Source of the DNA: Aralia elata
Lineage: Eukaryota > Streptophyta > Magnoliopsida > Apiales > Araliaceae
NCBI GenBank assembly: GCA_034770075.1
Contig: CM068386.1
Coordinates: 78,593,007-78,657,006, forward strand
DNA: 64,000 bases
Reading direction: 5' to 3'
This document shows positions 10,782 to 23,030 of this stretch, piece by piece (the stretch's first letter is position 1; each line of letters opens with the position of its first letter). The position numbers and the translations under genes were made by a program. A model generated the notes under the pieces. The model had not been told where the DNA came from. It worked only from the letters and a program-made list of their open reading frames with translations, and ran no database searches.

Positions 10782-11652
10782 TCAAATATATTTCACAATG
10801 TAACAACTCAGCAATTATCACAGAACTCTAACAATGTAACCCAATAGTAATCCCAAGTGCTAGCAATCTTCACTATACTGCAAATATATAAATACCAAAT
10901 TAAGCAGAAAGCAGTTGAACAGAGAATACCAAAACTTGGAACGTAGTTAGAGAAATCCCAATCGTGCACCAATTTTCCTGAACTGTAGTGTCGGAACGTG
11001 CGAATAGTGGTGGAAAGGTTGAGGTTATGGAGATAATTGACAGAATTTGTAGGGGGAAAGTTAGGGTTTAGAAGATGAGAGAAAAGAGTTAGGATAAAGA
11101 ATGTGAATGGGAATAAGAAAGTTAGGGTTTAATTGGATTTAAATGAATGGAAGTTTTCTTGGATGAGAATTAGGAGAGTGGGGGAGATTTTTGAATTTGG
11201 ATCAGAAAAGAAGTGTAATGTCGAATGTCTGGTAAGTAGTAATAAGTAGGGTACAATCGGGTCAAGTTAAAACATTTAGTATCCGAGTCCAGGTCGCGGC
11301 GCGCCCGCGCAGCTTTGCAATATAAAAACGGCGCGCCCGCGCCGAAGTGGCAGAGAGCCCAAAAATTTCCTCTGGCAGACCGCGCGCCCGCGCCGTTCTG
11401 CCTTGTAACCCTGACGCGGCCACACTGCCCTGCATCTTGTTGTTGTTGTTCTTTTTCCTCCTAGCTGCATGACCACTAATTTGACAAGATGCAACCTGTA
11501 AAGGCAATGTTCACATATTATACTCCTAAAACAATAAATTAACTACTCTAACTCCTAAAAAAAATATAAATAAATAAATAAAATAAATGATAAATGGGTT
11601 GCCTCCCATTGAGCGCTTGATTTTGAGTATTTCAGCTTGACTACTCCCTGTT
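10782..11652 (-). other. spacer between integrase and env-position ORF
   Basis: No coding region is visible. The left half is purine-rich on the plus strand, with repeated GTTAGGGTTTA-like text (11061-11130). The right half contains a GC-palindrome module at 11293-11425. A splice acceptor for the downstream ORF may lie here but none could be assigned. Confidence 0.55.
11293..11425 (-). repeat. GC-rich module in the Athila-like spacer
   Basis: Four motifs related to GCGCGCCCGCGC lie at about 11298, 11330, 11380 and 11414, with spacers of 20-40 bp such as AGCTTTGCAATATAAAAACG. The core differs from the LTR module by one central base (GCGCGCCC rather than GCGCGGCC). Confidence 0.8.
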
Positions 11653-12876
11653 TCATTCCGGATCAAAGAGAATAGCTGAGGATTTTTGGCGATCGTAATC
11701 ACCACCCCAATAATGCTTTAAGCGTTGTCCGTTGACTTTAAATGGCTCATCCGACTTAGTTCTAGCTATCTCAACTGCACCATGTGGGAAGACTTGATGT
11801 ATAATGAATGGGCCCGACCATCTTGATTTTAGCTTCCCAGGAAATAATCTCAGTCTTGAATTGCATAGCAACACTGCTTGCCCTGGTTCAAACTTTCTTT
11901 GTATGATCTTTTGATCGTGCCATTTTTTAGTTTTTTCTTTGTAGATTCTGGCATTCTCATAAGCTTGTAAGCGGAATTCATCCAATTCATTGACCTGTAA
12001 CAATCTCTTTTTGTCTACAGCTTGTAGATCAAAATTCAATTTCTGGATAGCCCAGTACGCTTTATGCTCAAGTTCAACTAGGAGATGACATGCTTTACCG
12101 TACACAAGCTGGTATGGTGACATCCCAATCGGAGTTTTAAATGCTGTCCGGTAAGCCCAAAGAGCGTCAACTAACTTTAATGACCAATCCTTCCGATTTG
12201 GATTCACCACCTTCTCAAGAATCCGTTTCACCTCTCTGTTTGAAACTTCTGCCTGGCCACTTGTTTGGGGATGGTAAGTGGTTGCAATTCTATGCTTCAC
12301 TCCATATTTGGCCAAAAGAGCTGTGAAAGATTTGTTGCAAAAATGGTTCCCTTGGTCAATAATGATTGCCCTCGGTGTGCCAAATCTTGTAAATATGTTT
12401 TTCTGGAGAAATTTCAACACCACCTTGGCATCATTCGTTGGTAAAACAACTGCTTCTACCCATTTCGACACGTAATCTACTGCCAGTAGAATGTATTCAT
12501 TGTTAAAGGATTTTGGGAAAGGACCCATGAAATCAATACCCCAAACATCAAAAATTTCAACTTCTAAAATCATGTTTAAGGGCATCTCATTACGTTTTGA
12601 TATGTTACCCATCCGTTGGCATCTATCACATCTTTGTACGAATTGATGGGCATCTTTGAACAATGTTGGCCAGTAAAATCCTGCTTGTAACACATTGGCC
12701 GCTGTTTTCTCACCTCTATAGTGTCCTCCATACAACGAGTCATGACAATGATGTAAGATGTTATCTGTTTCGCCTTGAGGAATACACCGTCGTATAATCC
12801 GATCTGCGAACTGTTTGAATAAAAATGGCTCATCCCATATGTACCTCTTAACATCATGTAAGAACTTCTTCTTCTA
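11653..12876 (-). pseudogene. Athila-like integrase
   Basis: This is the integrase part of pol, from just after an in-frame TAG at 12877 to the natural stop at 11653, and it is open apart from a frame change near 12735-12780. The zinc-binding part shows CHDSLYGGHYRGEKTA and CDRCQRMG. Catalytic aspartates are in DVWGIDFMGPFP and IIIDQGNHF (one residue away from the usual DRGTHF), and the glutamate is in QAEVSNREVKRILE. The C-terminal domain contains GKLKSRWSGPF. No chromodomain is seen, as expected for Athila/Tat elements. It joins upstream to RT/RNase H in the same pol. Confidence 0.93.
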
Positions 12877-14569
12877 CTGATTTGTCAAATCTAGGGGATA
12901 GACGTTGCTCACTAAATAATTGACAAAATCTGCATACCATGGAATCTCTGAGTTTATCGCCAACAATCGTTCATCTGGGAAATATTCATTGATCACTGTT
13001 TTATCATTCGTTGCATGTTCATCGTTTTCCAACCTCGATAGATGATCCGCCACTTGATTTTTCGTCCCCTTCCTATCCCGGATTTCCAAGTCGAACTCCT
13101 GGAGTAGAAGAATCCATCTAATTAGTCTCGGCTTCGTATCTTTCTTCGAAATCAGATATCGTATAGCTGAGTGATCCATGAACACCACCACTTTTGTGCC
13201 GATTAAGTATGAGCGAAATTTATCAAAAGCATATACTACCGCTAGCAACTCCTTTTCGATAGTCGTATAGTTGAGTTGGGCATCGGACAATGTTTTGCTA
13301 GCATAATAGATGACGTGAAAACCCTTTTCCTTTCGTTGACCCAAAACAGCCCCAATAGCATAGTCACTAGCATCACACATTAACTCGAACGACATTGACC
13401 AATCTGGTGCTACTATCACAGGCGCTGCGGTCAATTTCTTCTTTAACACCTCAAAAGCCGTCAAACATTCATCGTCAAACTTGAATGGAACATCTTTCTC
13501 CAATAGACTGCATAAAGGCTTAGAGATTTTAGAAAAGTCCTTTATGAATCTCCTATAAAACCCGGCGTGTCCCAAGAAGCTTTGTATCCCCTTAACTGTA
13601 GTTGGTGGAGGTAGATTTTTAATTGTCTCCAGCTTAGCTCGATCTACCTCTAACCCTTTTGACGACACCTTGTGCCCAAGAATGATCCCCTCTTGCACTA
13701 TAAAGTGGCATTTTTCCCAGTTGAGCACTAAATTGGTCTCCATGCATCTTTTCAGAACGAGGACTAGATTTTCCAAACAACTATCAAAGGAATCACCAAA
13801 CACTAAAAAATCATCCATGAATACCTCGATATTGCGTTCTACCATATCTGAGAAAATAACCATCATACATCTTTGGAACGTCGCTGGTGCATTACATAAT
13901 CCAAAAGACATCATTCGAAAGGCGAAAGTACCATAAGGACAAGTGAATGTAGTCTTTTCCTGGTCTTCGGGGGCAATCACTATCTGATTATAGCCCGAAT
14001 AACCATCTAACAAGCAATAAAACTCGTGTCTAGCCAGTCTATCTAACATCTGATCAATGAAGGGTAGAGGAAAGTGATCCTTGCGGGCTGCTTTGTTTAG
14101 TTTTTTGTAGTCCATACAAACCCTCCATCCGGTCACTGTCCTTGTCGGTATCAATTCATTATTTTCGTTCTCCACAACCGTCATACCACCCTTTTTAGGC
14201 ATGCACTGTACTGGACTCACCCAAACTACTATTAGAGATAGGGTAAATGATACCTGCATCAAGCCACTTCAAAATTTCCTTTTTTACCACGTCTTTCATG
14301 ATTGGGTTCAGCCTTCTTTGTTGCTCAATTATTGGTTTGGCATCGTCTTCCAAAAGGATCTTATGCATACAAAATGAGGGGCTAATTCCTTTAATGTCTG
14401 CGATGGTCCAACCAATTGCCGATTTGTACTCTCGGAGAACTCGTATCAGCTTACTTTCCTGCAATTCGTTAAGTACACATGCAATGATAACAGACAAAGT
14501 TTATGATTCACCCAAATAAGCATACCTGAGATGATTAGGTATTGGTTTAAGCTCAAGTGTTGGGGGTAT
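12877..14569 (-). pseudogene. Athila-like reverse transcriptase and RNase H
   Basis: This is the RT and RNase H core of pol, which copies the element RNA into DNA. The palm motif is FMDDFLVFGD (the YxDD box in its FMDD form). Other hallmarks are WRVCMDYKKLNKAARKDHFPLPF, LLDGYSGYNQI, TCPYGTFAF and MSFGLCNAPATFQRCM. RNase H follows with LMCDASDYAIGAVLGQ, TIEKELLAVVYAF, FMDHSAIRYL and KNQVADHLSRLE. A one-base frameshift lies near 14230, where the frame of the upstream piece (ending at about 14195) gives way to the main frame, and a TAG ends the long frame at 12877. The upstream edge, 14565-14569, is the GGTAT copy of the copia A target duplication. The pol frame continues at 29813 on the far side of copia A. 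Confidence 0.93.
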
Positions 14570-16357
14570 TAAAAGTAGTATGCACACAAGTCAATAATAT
14601 TTGATATGATGTAGCATATACTTTGTAATCTTATTCGGTTATTAAAGGCATTTTATATTATCTACATAGTGCTGTTATATTAAATGTGATAAACCCATAG
14701 TTTTGAGCAATACTTTTAGAATCATGATGGGGATCATGCTAATGAGATCTAAATTCTAGATAGCTCACAAACTAAAATCGTTCCTAATCATTGGATTACT
14801 AAAAAGGGGATTAGTAAATCCAGATAGATTAGTACATACGTTGCTTGCTCTTTGGAAGAGGATGATTGATCTCATAATCATTTATGTGGAGACACTAAAG
14901 CAAGTATGTAGGTGCTTATTGGAGAATAAGTACACTGAACGTGGCTCGCTAAGGAATACCTAATGGAGTTTTACTTGCCTGTCAATAGGAATTCCTCTAG
15001 TGATAGTAGTACAAGTGATCCTTGGACTTGAGATCATCATAGTATCTTGTGTATGATGAGTTATACTTTGGCATATCTCTTAAGACCCTTAGGGTATATC
15101 AAAGGGTATGGTTGGGTATAATAAGTTATACATGGAGATAGGTGAATGATCAACAAAGAATCTACCACTTCTAGTAAAAGGAGAGAATGTCCTATGTGAT
15201 TCGATAAATGACGACTCAGAAGTCTTTGGCCAAAGCAGAATGAAATTAGAAAGGAGTTTCTAATTTACATTATCAGAGTTGTGCATTTGAGAATCGAAAT
15301 ACATATAATTAAATAAAATAAGACTTGACAGTAATTCCATGTCTTATATTTAATTGGGACATTGTATGGTAAAAGGATTGAATTGTACGGTAACTATTCA
15401 CTGAAAGATTCTTTTGTGATTAATGTTGAAATCTATATTATCTAGAAAGTCGTTGATCGCTAAGGGGGCTTACCCTTATTGTAAAATAAATATTATTTAT
15501 TTGAATAAATTAAATAGTTTAATTTATTTATTTAAATAAGATTTGAATTGTTCTAATTGATTTATTCACAACCAGTTTAATATGGAGAACCTAAAGGGGC
15601 ACACCGTAAAAGAAAAATATTTGTTTAAGAAGTAAATGGCATAATTGTAATAATAAGTTAAGTGTATTTAATTTAATCTATGGAGATAGAATAAATTAAA
15701 TATCTTAATATTTATTATTTAATATTTTAGAAATATTAAATATAAATTAATAAGAGGAGTCTTATTATTATTATTACGATTACTATTATTTAATTCCTAA
15801 TAGGGATTGAGAATTAATTAATAGAAGTAATCTCTCATAAATTCCTAATTGGATTAGGAGTTTAATTAAAATAAAAACCCTAATCCTAAATAGTTTAGGA
15901 GGGTTCCCTATATCTATAAATAAGAGGAGTTTTATCATGATTTAGGGTTAGACAGTTACACACTCTTCCATATGAATTGGAGAGAGAGAGTACTTGCAAT
16001 TTCTATAGAGATAGAAACTAGGGTTTTGCCAACACCCATCTTCTTGAACAACTATTATTCCTTGGTGGATCACCTCTAGAGGCCAAACACTTGGGTGGCT
16101 AACGTTGATCAAAGGAAGGAATTTAATCGGTAGAATTCAAGGAGAACACGAAGGATTTGGAGGTGAACTCGTATCTGTAGAAGCATGGTTCTACAAGGGT
16201 ATGATTCTCATACTTTATCTCTTTCGTTTAATTGATAATTGAGCACATGGATGATCATGGTGATGATTTGTATGAAAAATTTTAAAATCCGTTTTATCGC
16301 GCTTCCGCACTATTTATGTAATTTGATTGCATGTTCGCGCCATATACAAACCTAACA
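14570..16357 (+). repeat. 5' LTR of copia A
   Basis: It starts TAAAAGTAGTATGC, where the other LTR has TGAAAGTAGTATGC (the usual TG changed to TA), and ends CCTAACA next to the primer site. It is about 97% identical by eye to the 3' LTR. It holds a TATA box at 15915-15922 and an AT-rich repeat part at about 15480-15780. Confidence 0.93.
15915..15922 (+). promoter_or_regulatory. TATA box of copia A LTR
   Basis: TATAAATA follows TTCCCTATATC. The same context occurs in the 3' LTR near 29370 and in copia B at 53422-53429, so it is a conserved candidate core promoter of the family. Confidence 0.6.
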
Positions 16358-16358
16358 G

Positions 16359-16370
16359 TGGTATCAAAGC
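16359..16370 (+). promoter_or_regulatory. primer binding site of copia A
   Basis: TGGTATCAAAGC one base after the LTR matches the usual initiator-methionine tRNA primer site TGGTATCAGAGC with one change. Confidence 0.85.
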
Positions 16371-16472
16371 CTAACCTTGTGCTAATTATCGATATTATGA
16401 TTCCATGTATGTATGGGTATGCGATTGGATCGATTTTCTGGGCAAAGAAAAAAAAATTTCGAACTCTGCTAT

Positions 16473-16563
16473 GCGGCGCGGCCGCGCCGCTTCCAGTTCA
16501 TTCTGGAGCGCGGCCGCGCCTGAACCCAGAAAACGTTTCTGTGGTGCAGCGCGGCCGCGCCGG
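16473..16563 (+). repeat. GC-palindrome module in copia A leader
   Basis: Three palindromes lie at 16473-16490 (a perfect 18 bp palindrome), about 16507-16520 and about 16548-16561, each with core GCGCGGCCGCGC. They are separated by TTCCAGTTCATTCTGGA-type and GAACCCAGAAAACG-type spacers. The block starts about 115 bp after the primer site, the same slot as in copia B and the unrelated GC repeat in copia C. Confidence 0.9.
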
Positions 16564-16664
16564 TCTGTAGATTTTGAAATTTTTTTATTTTTTTTTGATT
16601 TTATTTATTTTTCAATTAAGATAAAAGGTTTTTATTTTAACTTGGAATGAGATTCCACGTTAAC

Positions 16665-17009
16665 TAGAATAAAGGAGTTTATTCTATTTTGGAATAGGAT
16701 TCCATGTTTCTAGAATAAAAGAGTTTATTCACATATGGAATAGGATTCCATGTTTCCTTAAAAATAAAGATGTTTATTTTGATAAAGAATATGATTCAAC
16801 ATATTTTATTTTTCAACAATTTTAAGTTAAAATAAAAGAGTTTGTTTTGAACTTGAAATTGGATTCCATGTTAATTGAAATAAAAGAGTTTATTTTGATT
16901 TGGAATTTGATTAAAAATAAAGGAGTTTATTTTTATTCAGAATTGGATAAAATAAAATAAATAAGTTTATTATGATTTAAATTTTGATTAAAATAAAGGA
17001 GTTTATTTT
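16665..17009 (+). repeat. array of eight short hairpins with purine tetraloops, copia A leader
   Basis: Eight inverted repeats with a four-base loop lie at 16665-16686, 16713-16730, 16761-16780, 16829-16848, 16878-16895, 16913-16934, 16956-16971 and 16990-17009. Stems are AATAAA/TTTATT extended to 6-9 pairs. Loops in order are GGAG, AGAG, GATG, AGAG, AGAG, GGAG, TAAG and GGAG. The first stem is TAGAATAAA with TTTATTCTA, so an A-T pair is replaced by G-C while pairing is kept. Function is unknown. Confidence 0.8.
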
Positions 17010-17782
17010 GTTTCAAAAATTTGATTTCTGTAAACTTTTAATTGCCCATTAAATGATATCAATGCATATATGGAATGGTTTTATTATTCATGAGATGAAT
17101 GTTATTTATTGATACATATGGAGATATATATGATAATAAATAGAGATTGATTATGGACTACTGACCAATGTGTGATTGGATTTATTTTAGTGGATGCTTG
17201 AATGAATGAGTTTTTATAAATGGGGCCTGCGTACCTCATCTTCTCTAGTTTTTCTTGATGTAAATTCTATCTTCCTCCTATATACCTCTCCTTGACTGCT
17301 GATCAAGGTTTCTATTTATTGTAAATAGTTTATGTAATAGGTTTAGTTAGAATTACTTGAAGAATTGGAGACAAAGGAGCAAGGAGCGCTTGAAGACTCG
17401 TTTGTAATGGAGCCCGGGTTTAAGTGTAATAGTTATATTTAAATTTTGTTCTTGCACCCTAGGTTTGACCTTTTGGTTCACTTGGTGGCTCTAGTGAACC
17501 AAACTAGAATAAAAGTCCATAATCAATCCGGGTAGAATATAGTATTCTATATGTGCATGCTTACTATGTATATATTATATATTATACAACATGATTCGCA
17601 TGTTAAATAATATGACGCGTATTTTATATATATATGTGCATGCGCGCTAAACAAGATGAGACAAATAATAACAAACCCCTCAAAGAAATTATATTAAGTC
17701 CTAAGCGTTCAAAGATATTTGGAATATCGAACGTCGCCTTCTAGCATGGTACAACAATAGAGTATTAAATATTTAATATGAG

Positions 17783-18078
17783 TTTGTTGTGTCACCACAA
17801 GGCAAGTATTAAATATTTAAGATGTTGCATTATCACATTTGATGCTTATACATAGACTGAACGATGTTGTTTTGTTGTGTCACCACAAGGACAGTGTTTT
17901 TCTTTCGAATATATGGAAGTGCTAGGATGGACTTAACTTGGATAATTTTGATTCGGATGTGTCACCACTTGATCAAAATAATCTAAGAGGCAAAATACAA
18001 GGAGTTACATAGAGATGTAATTGACAATAGTTGTCTACCTATTTATTTATATATCGTTTGTTGTGTCACCACAAGGCT
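17783..18078 (+). repeat. four TTGTG-TCAC-CACAA hairpins, copia A leader
   Basis: Copies at 17783-17803, 17871-17892, 17956-17972 (shorter, ATGTGTCACCACTTG) and 18056-18078 are spaced about 85-100 bp apart. Each forms a short stem with loop TCAC. The first and fourth are followed by AAGGC. They end about 205 bp before the gag start. Confidence 0.8.
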
Positions 18079-18282
18079 ATATACATTTGAAATGGGATCC
18101 TTAGTCTCACTAGCAAATCTTTAATTAGAATTGCTGAACTATATAATGAGGGTAATATAGTTTGATGAAAATAGTGGAAGATACCAATTTAAAATAAAGA
18201 CCTAATTTATTTTAGTAATTAATTAAAAATGAATGTATGCTAAAATGTTGTTAAATTATAAATTCATTTACAGAATTTTACA

Positions 18283-21200
18283 ATGTCTAATTTACTATCA
18301 CTGTGGAGCATATTAATGCTAATACCGGACCAAATTAAACGGTCTGGTTAAGAAATTTGAGAATAGTTCTCAAGGCTGAAAAGCTATCTTATGTCCTTAA
18401 TATGCCTATCCCTGCAATGGTTGCAGACAATGCCTCTGAGAAAGAGATTGCTACTTTTAGAAAGTAGTAAGATGATGCACAGTTGACTCAATGCATCATG
18501 CTCGCATCCATGAGTAACGAGCTTCAGCGTCAGCATAAAACTATGGATGCTCCTACTGTACTCCGACACCTTCAAGGAGTTGAATGGTGAGGAAAGTAGG
18601 ACAATTAGATATCAGATATCTAAGAAGCTTTTTTGATCTAGAATGACCGATGACACTACAGTACAGACAAATGTCCTAAAAATGATCAATTCGATTGAAC
18701 AATTAGGACAACTGGTTCTAATGGATAGAGAGATGATCTAAGATTTGATCTTGTAATCACTTCCAGACTCTTTCTCACAAATTGTTGTGAATTTCCACAT
18801 GAACAAGCTATATGTCAGCCTGCCTGAATTGCTTAAACATGTTGAAAACTGAAAAGAGTCACTTTCCAACTAAGAAAGACCAAGTCTTACTGGTTGATGA
18901 TTCTTCCAGGAAGCGGAAGAGGGCCAAAAGATCTTCTTAAAAGAAGAACAATTCAAAGAAGGTAAATGAAAAGGCAAAAACAAAGGAAAATAAGAACAAG
19001 ACTGATGTAGATAGCAAACTTCCACTGCAATAAGCCTAGATACTAGAAAGGAAACTGTAAGGAGAATCTTACAGAGGCTAACCAGAAGAAGCTTAGTGAA
19101 GCTTCAGTTACAGATATAAGTTTGTTCATGATTAAAAAATAAATCTTTCTGTAAGTCAATGTTCTACTTGGGTATTGGATACCAGCTGTAGTTCTCACGT
19201 ATGCAATCTAATGCAGAGACTAAGCAGAAGTAGAAAGCTAAACTAAGAGTAAGTAATCTTATGTGTGGGAATGGAGCAAAGGTTGCTGCATTAACCATAG
19301 GAACTTATAGTTTAGCATTGCCTACGAGCAAGTCTATTAAGTTAATAAGTTGTTATTATGTTCCAGTTCTCATTAGAAACATTAGAATTTTCATTGTTGG
19401 ACAAGGAAGATTCTGGTATTATATTTAAGAACAATTGTTGTTCTATTTATAATGATGTTTTGTTTGAAACTGGAAGATCACTTGATGGACTTTGTAAACT
19501 TGACTTACATGATAAATAATTTTGCAAATTGAACAAACTAGTAAAAGAAAAGGAGATAATCATTCAAAGATTTGAATGTGTGTATTTGATAAAATACAAG
19601 TCTGAATCATTTGAAATGTTCAAAGAATTCAGAAGTGAAACATATTGACAAAGTATTAAGATTCTTTGATCAGATCGAGGAAGGAATACTTGTGCAATGA
19701 GTTTCTAGATTATCTCAAAATGGTATTTTCTCATAATGGACACCTCCTGATACGCAATAATTGATTGGTGTATCTAAAAGGAGAAATTGTACCTTGTTGG
19801 ACATGGTATAGTCCATAATGATTTTTACCGACATTCTAGTATCCATCTGGGGTTATGCCCTAGAAACGGCTGCATATCTACAAAATAAGGTAACCTCAAA
19901 AATCCGAGCCCAAGACTCCATAAAGGTTATGGATAGGAAGGATTCCTACTCTTAAGTATGTTAAGATAAGGGGTTGTCCAGCTTATGTGAAAAGGTTCAA
20001 AGATAAGTTTGGGACAAAATCTGACAAGTGCAGATTTATGGGATATCCTAAAGAAAGTTTAGGGTATTATTACTATAATCCTACACGCTTCCTTCTTAGA
20101 TAAAGGTGTTTATCATTGAAGGAGCTAGTAGGAGGGTAATAGATCTTGAAGGAGTTCAAGAACCACAAAGCACTTTAAGTCGAACCGAGGAACCTGTAGA
20201 TAGACCTATTGTACCACAACCGAATCGTAAATCTGGAAGAGTACCAAAGATACTTGGGAGGTATGGATTCATCATAGAGGATGATGATGAGGTACGCATC
20301 ATAGAGGATGATGATCCAATTATATACGATGAGGCTATGAGTAGAAGACACTCAGAGAAATGGCAGATGGCCATGAAATCCGAAATGGACTCCATGTATG
20401 AGAACCAAGTATAGACTCTGGTTACTCCACAAAAGGGCATAATGCCTAGAGTGTGAATATGGGTCTTTAAGAGAAAGACTGGGGCAAATGGCAATGTGGA
20501 GACATATAAGACCAGACCTGTTTAAAAGGTTTTTCAAGTCAAGGAGTTGACTGTGATAAAACCTTATTACCGGGTAATGCTCAAGTCCATTTGGATTTTG
20601 CTTGTGATTGCAGCTTATTACGAAATCTGGCAAAATGGATGTGGAGACACCCTTCCTCAATGAAGACTTGAGGAGAATGTATGTATGATACAGCGAGAGA
20701 AATTTGTTTCAAAGGTTGAAACAAATCGTGTTTTAAGCTGATCCATTGATGGATTGAAACAAGCTTCTCAAAGATGGAACATTCATTTTGATGAGACAAT
20801 TAAAAGAGTTTGATTTTATCAAAAACGAGAATGAACCTAGTGTGTACAAAAGGGTCAGTGGGAGCACTGTGACATTCCTAGTATTATATGTTGATATACT
20901 ACTGATAAGGAATAACACACCAATGCTATAATCAGTAAAGATAAAATTGTCTAAACATTCCTCCATGAATGACGTGGGAGGAGAATCCTATAAATTGGGG
21001 ATATAAATCTATATAGATAGATTTAAAAGAATGTTCGGCTTGACCCAAGGAACGTATATTCATTTGATGCTAAAGGCGTTTAGCATGGCAACTCCAAGAG
21101 AGGTCTCATGATGATGAGCCATGGAGTGTATCTCTCTAAAATTGTCTCCAATTAAAAGAGAGATCGCATGAGTTACTATCATGTATGCAGTGAATATACA

Positions 21201-21740
21201 AGGCCTGCTGTTGATCAGTCATATTCTGGAGAAGATCACTGTAAGACAGTGAAAAACATCTTTAAGTACCTAATCGGTATTGAGGATGTGATCATGATAC
21301 ATGGTGGATCTGAATTAAAACTAGAGGGCTAAACAGACTCAAGTTTTTCAAACTGACCAAGACGATAACAAATCCACTTTAGGGTAAATAGTTACCTCAA
21401 AAGGTGGTGCAGTGAATTGGAAAGGTTCCAAATAGCAAATAGTTACTGGTTTAGTGACAAAGACAAAGTATATAGCTGTAAATGAAGCTGCAAGTTGATT
21501 GTTTGGATGAAAAGTTCATTACAGAAGTAGGAATAGTTCCTAAGTCTCATCTTGGATTCAAACATGTGTTGTGGCACTTTCATTTAATTAGTGGAATCAT
21601 TGAAAGAGGAAAGGTCACTATAGAGATAGTGGACTCTTCAGAACAGCATTGCATATCCATCTACTAAAGCTTTATCCAAACAACAGGATGATCGTCACTT
21701 AGGGAAGAAGGGTATTAGATACCATGTCGATTGGCTTTAG
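18283..21740 (+). pseudogene. copia A gag-pol, heavily decayed
   Basis: The reading frame begins ATG at 18283 (MSNLLSL) and can be followed against copia C throughout: gag, a remnant of the zinc knuckle near 19020, protease (a trace of the D-T/S-C region near 19170), integrase with RSDRG near 19670, RT near 20470-21010 and RNase H to the TAG at 21738. Stops, frameshifts and deletions occur every few dozen codons. It is about 3.46 kb against 3.95 kb for copia C. The longest open part is 20106-20414, in the integrase-RT connection. It cannot make a functional polyprotein. Confidence 0.88.
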
Positions 21741-21754
21741 TGCAAGTGGGAGAT

Positions 21755-22276
21755 TGAAAGTAGTATGCACACAAGCTAATCATATTTGATATGATGTAGC
21801 ATATACTTTGTAATCTTATTCGGTTATTAAAGGCATTTTACATTATCTACATAGTGTTGTTATATTAAATGTGATAAACCCATAGTTTTGAGCAATACTT
21901 TTAGAATCATGATGGGGATCATGCTAATGAGATCTAAATTCTAGATAGCTCACAAACTAAAATCGTTCCTAATCGTTGGATTACTAAAAAGGGGATTAGT
22001 GAATCCGGATAGATTAGTACATACGTTGCTTGCTCTTTGGAAGAGGATGATTGATCTCATAATCATTTGTGTGGAGACACTAAAGCAAGCATGTAGGTGC
22101 TTATTGGAGAATAAGTACACTGAACGTGGCTTGCTAAGGAATACCTAATGGAGTTTTACTCGCCTGTCAATAGGAATTCCTCTAGTGATAGTAGTACAAG
22201 TGATCCTTGAACTTGAGATCATCATAGTATCTTGTGTATGATGAGTTATACTTTGACATGTCCCTTAAGACCCTTA
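21755..22276 (+). repeat. 3' LTR of copia A, left part
   Basis: It begins TGAAAGTAGTATGC after the tract GTGGGAGAT and continues at 28527 beyond the PIF/Harbinger insertion. Its last three bases, TTA, are one copy of the PIF target duplication. Confidence 0.93.
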
Positions 22277-22445
22277 GGCCATGTTTGTTTGCAAGGATTA
22301 TAATCCCGGGATTATAATCCATGGGATTATAATCCCAAGACTATTAATCCTAGGATTAAATAGTCCTAATCACATGTTTGTTTTTCATGGGATTATTCAT
22401 GGGATAACTTAAAATAATCCCATGTTATGTTTGTTTTTTTAGGAT
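22277..22445. repeat. left terminal and subterminal repeats of PIF element
   Basis: The terminal inverted repeat is followed by three GGGATTATAATCC-type palindromes and by AATAGTCC and CATGTTTGTTTTT motifs. Shorter matching motifs (ATTAATAGTCC, AAAACAAACAAGG) lie at the right end, 28425-28500. They are candidate transposase or Myb-protein binding sites. Confidence 0.75.
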
Positions 22446-23030
22446 TAATTGAAGGATTGGATAAAAAAATATTATTTGGACTATTATACCCTTACCAATA
22501 ATAACATATTTTAAACTATAATTTAAACCTGTTTATACATAAAAAATGATGACCAATTAATTATAAACTTTTAAATAAGTGGTTATATTATTTAATCAAA
22601 TGCTCAATGGTATTAATTATATAATTTAACTTTAAATAAAGTAATAAATTTGTCGAAACAATCTATGTAGTGCACACATAATACTAGTTATCTAGTACAT
22701 GCGTACATATGATATGAAATATTTGAGAATTAAATTATCATAAATTAGCACATAAATTAACAAATAAATAGTGCAAAATACATGATATGTGAAATATTAA
22801 AATTTTATTAAAAATCACTAAAACTAAAATTAGAAGAAAGATTAGAATTAACTATTTTACTTAACCACCAAAATTTAAAGTCCAGAACTATTTATCTTCA
22901 TTCAAACTCCAAAGTATAAAATATGGTCAACTCATTAACCGAAAAGAAAAACAAATATTTTTGATAATAACTAAATCTAAGCATTGTTTTGAGATAAAAT
23001 CTAGAACTTAAATTGATGTGCCAAAATGAC
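22446..23030. other. PIF left non-coding region
   Basis: AT-rich sequence between the left subterminal repeats and the end of the Myb-like gene. No gene or repeat of note was seen. Confidence 0.5.

Noticed and set aside
20156..20494. Minus-strand frame of 112 codons and neighbours at 20352 and 20581
   Set aside because: Antisense of the copia A integrase-RT connection. The sense strand matches copia C.
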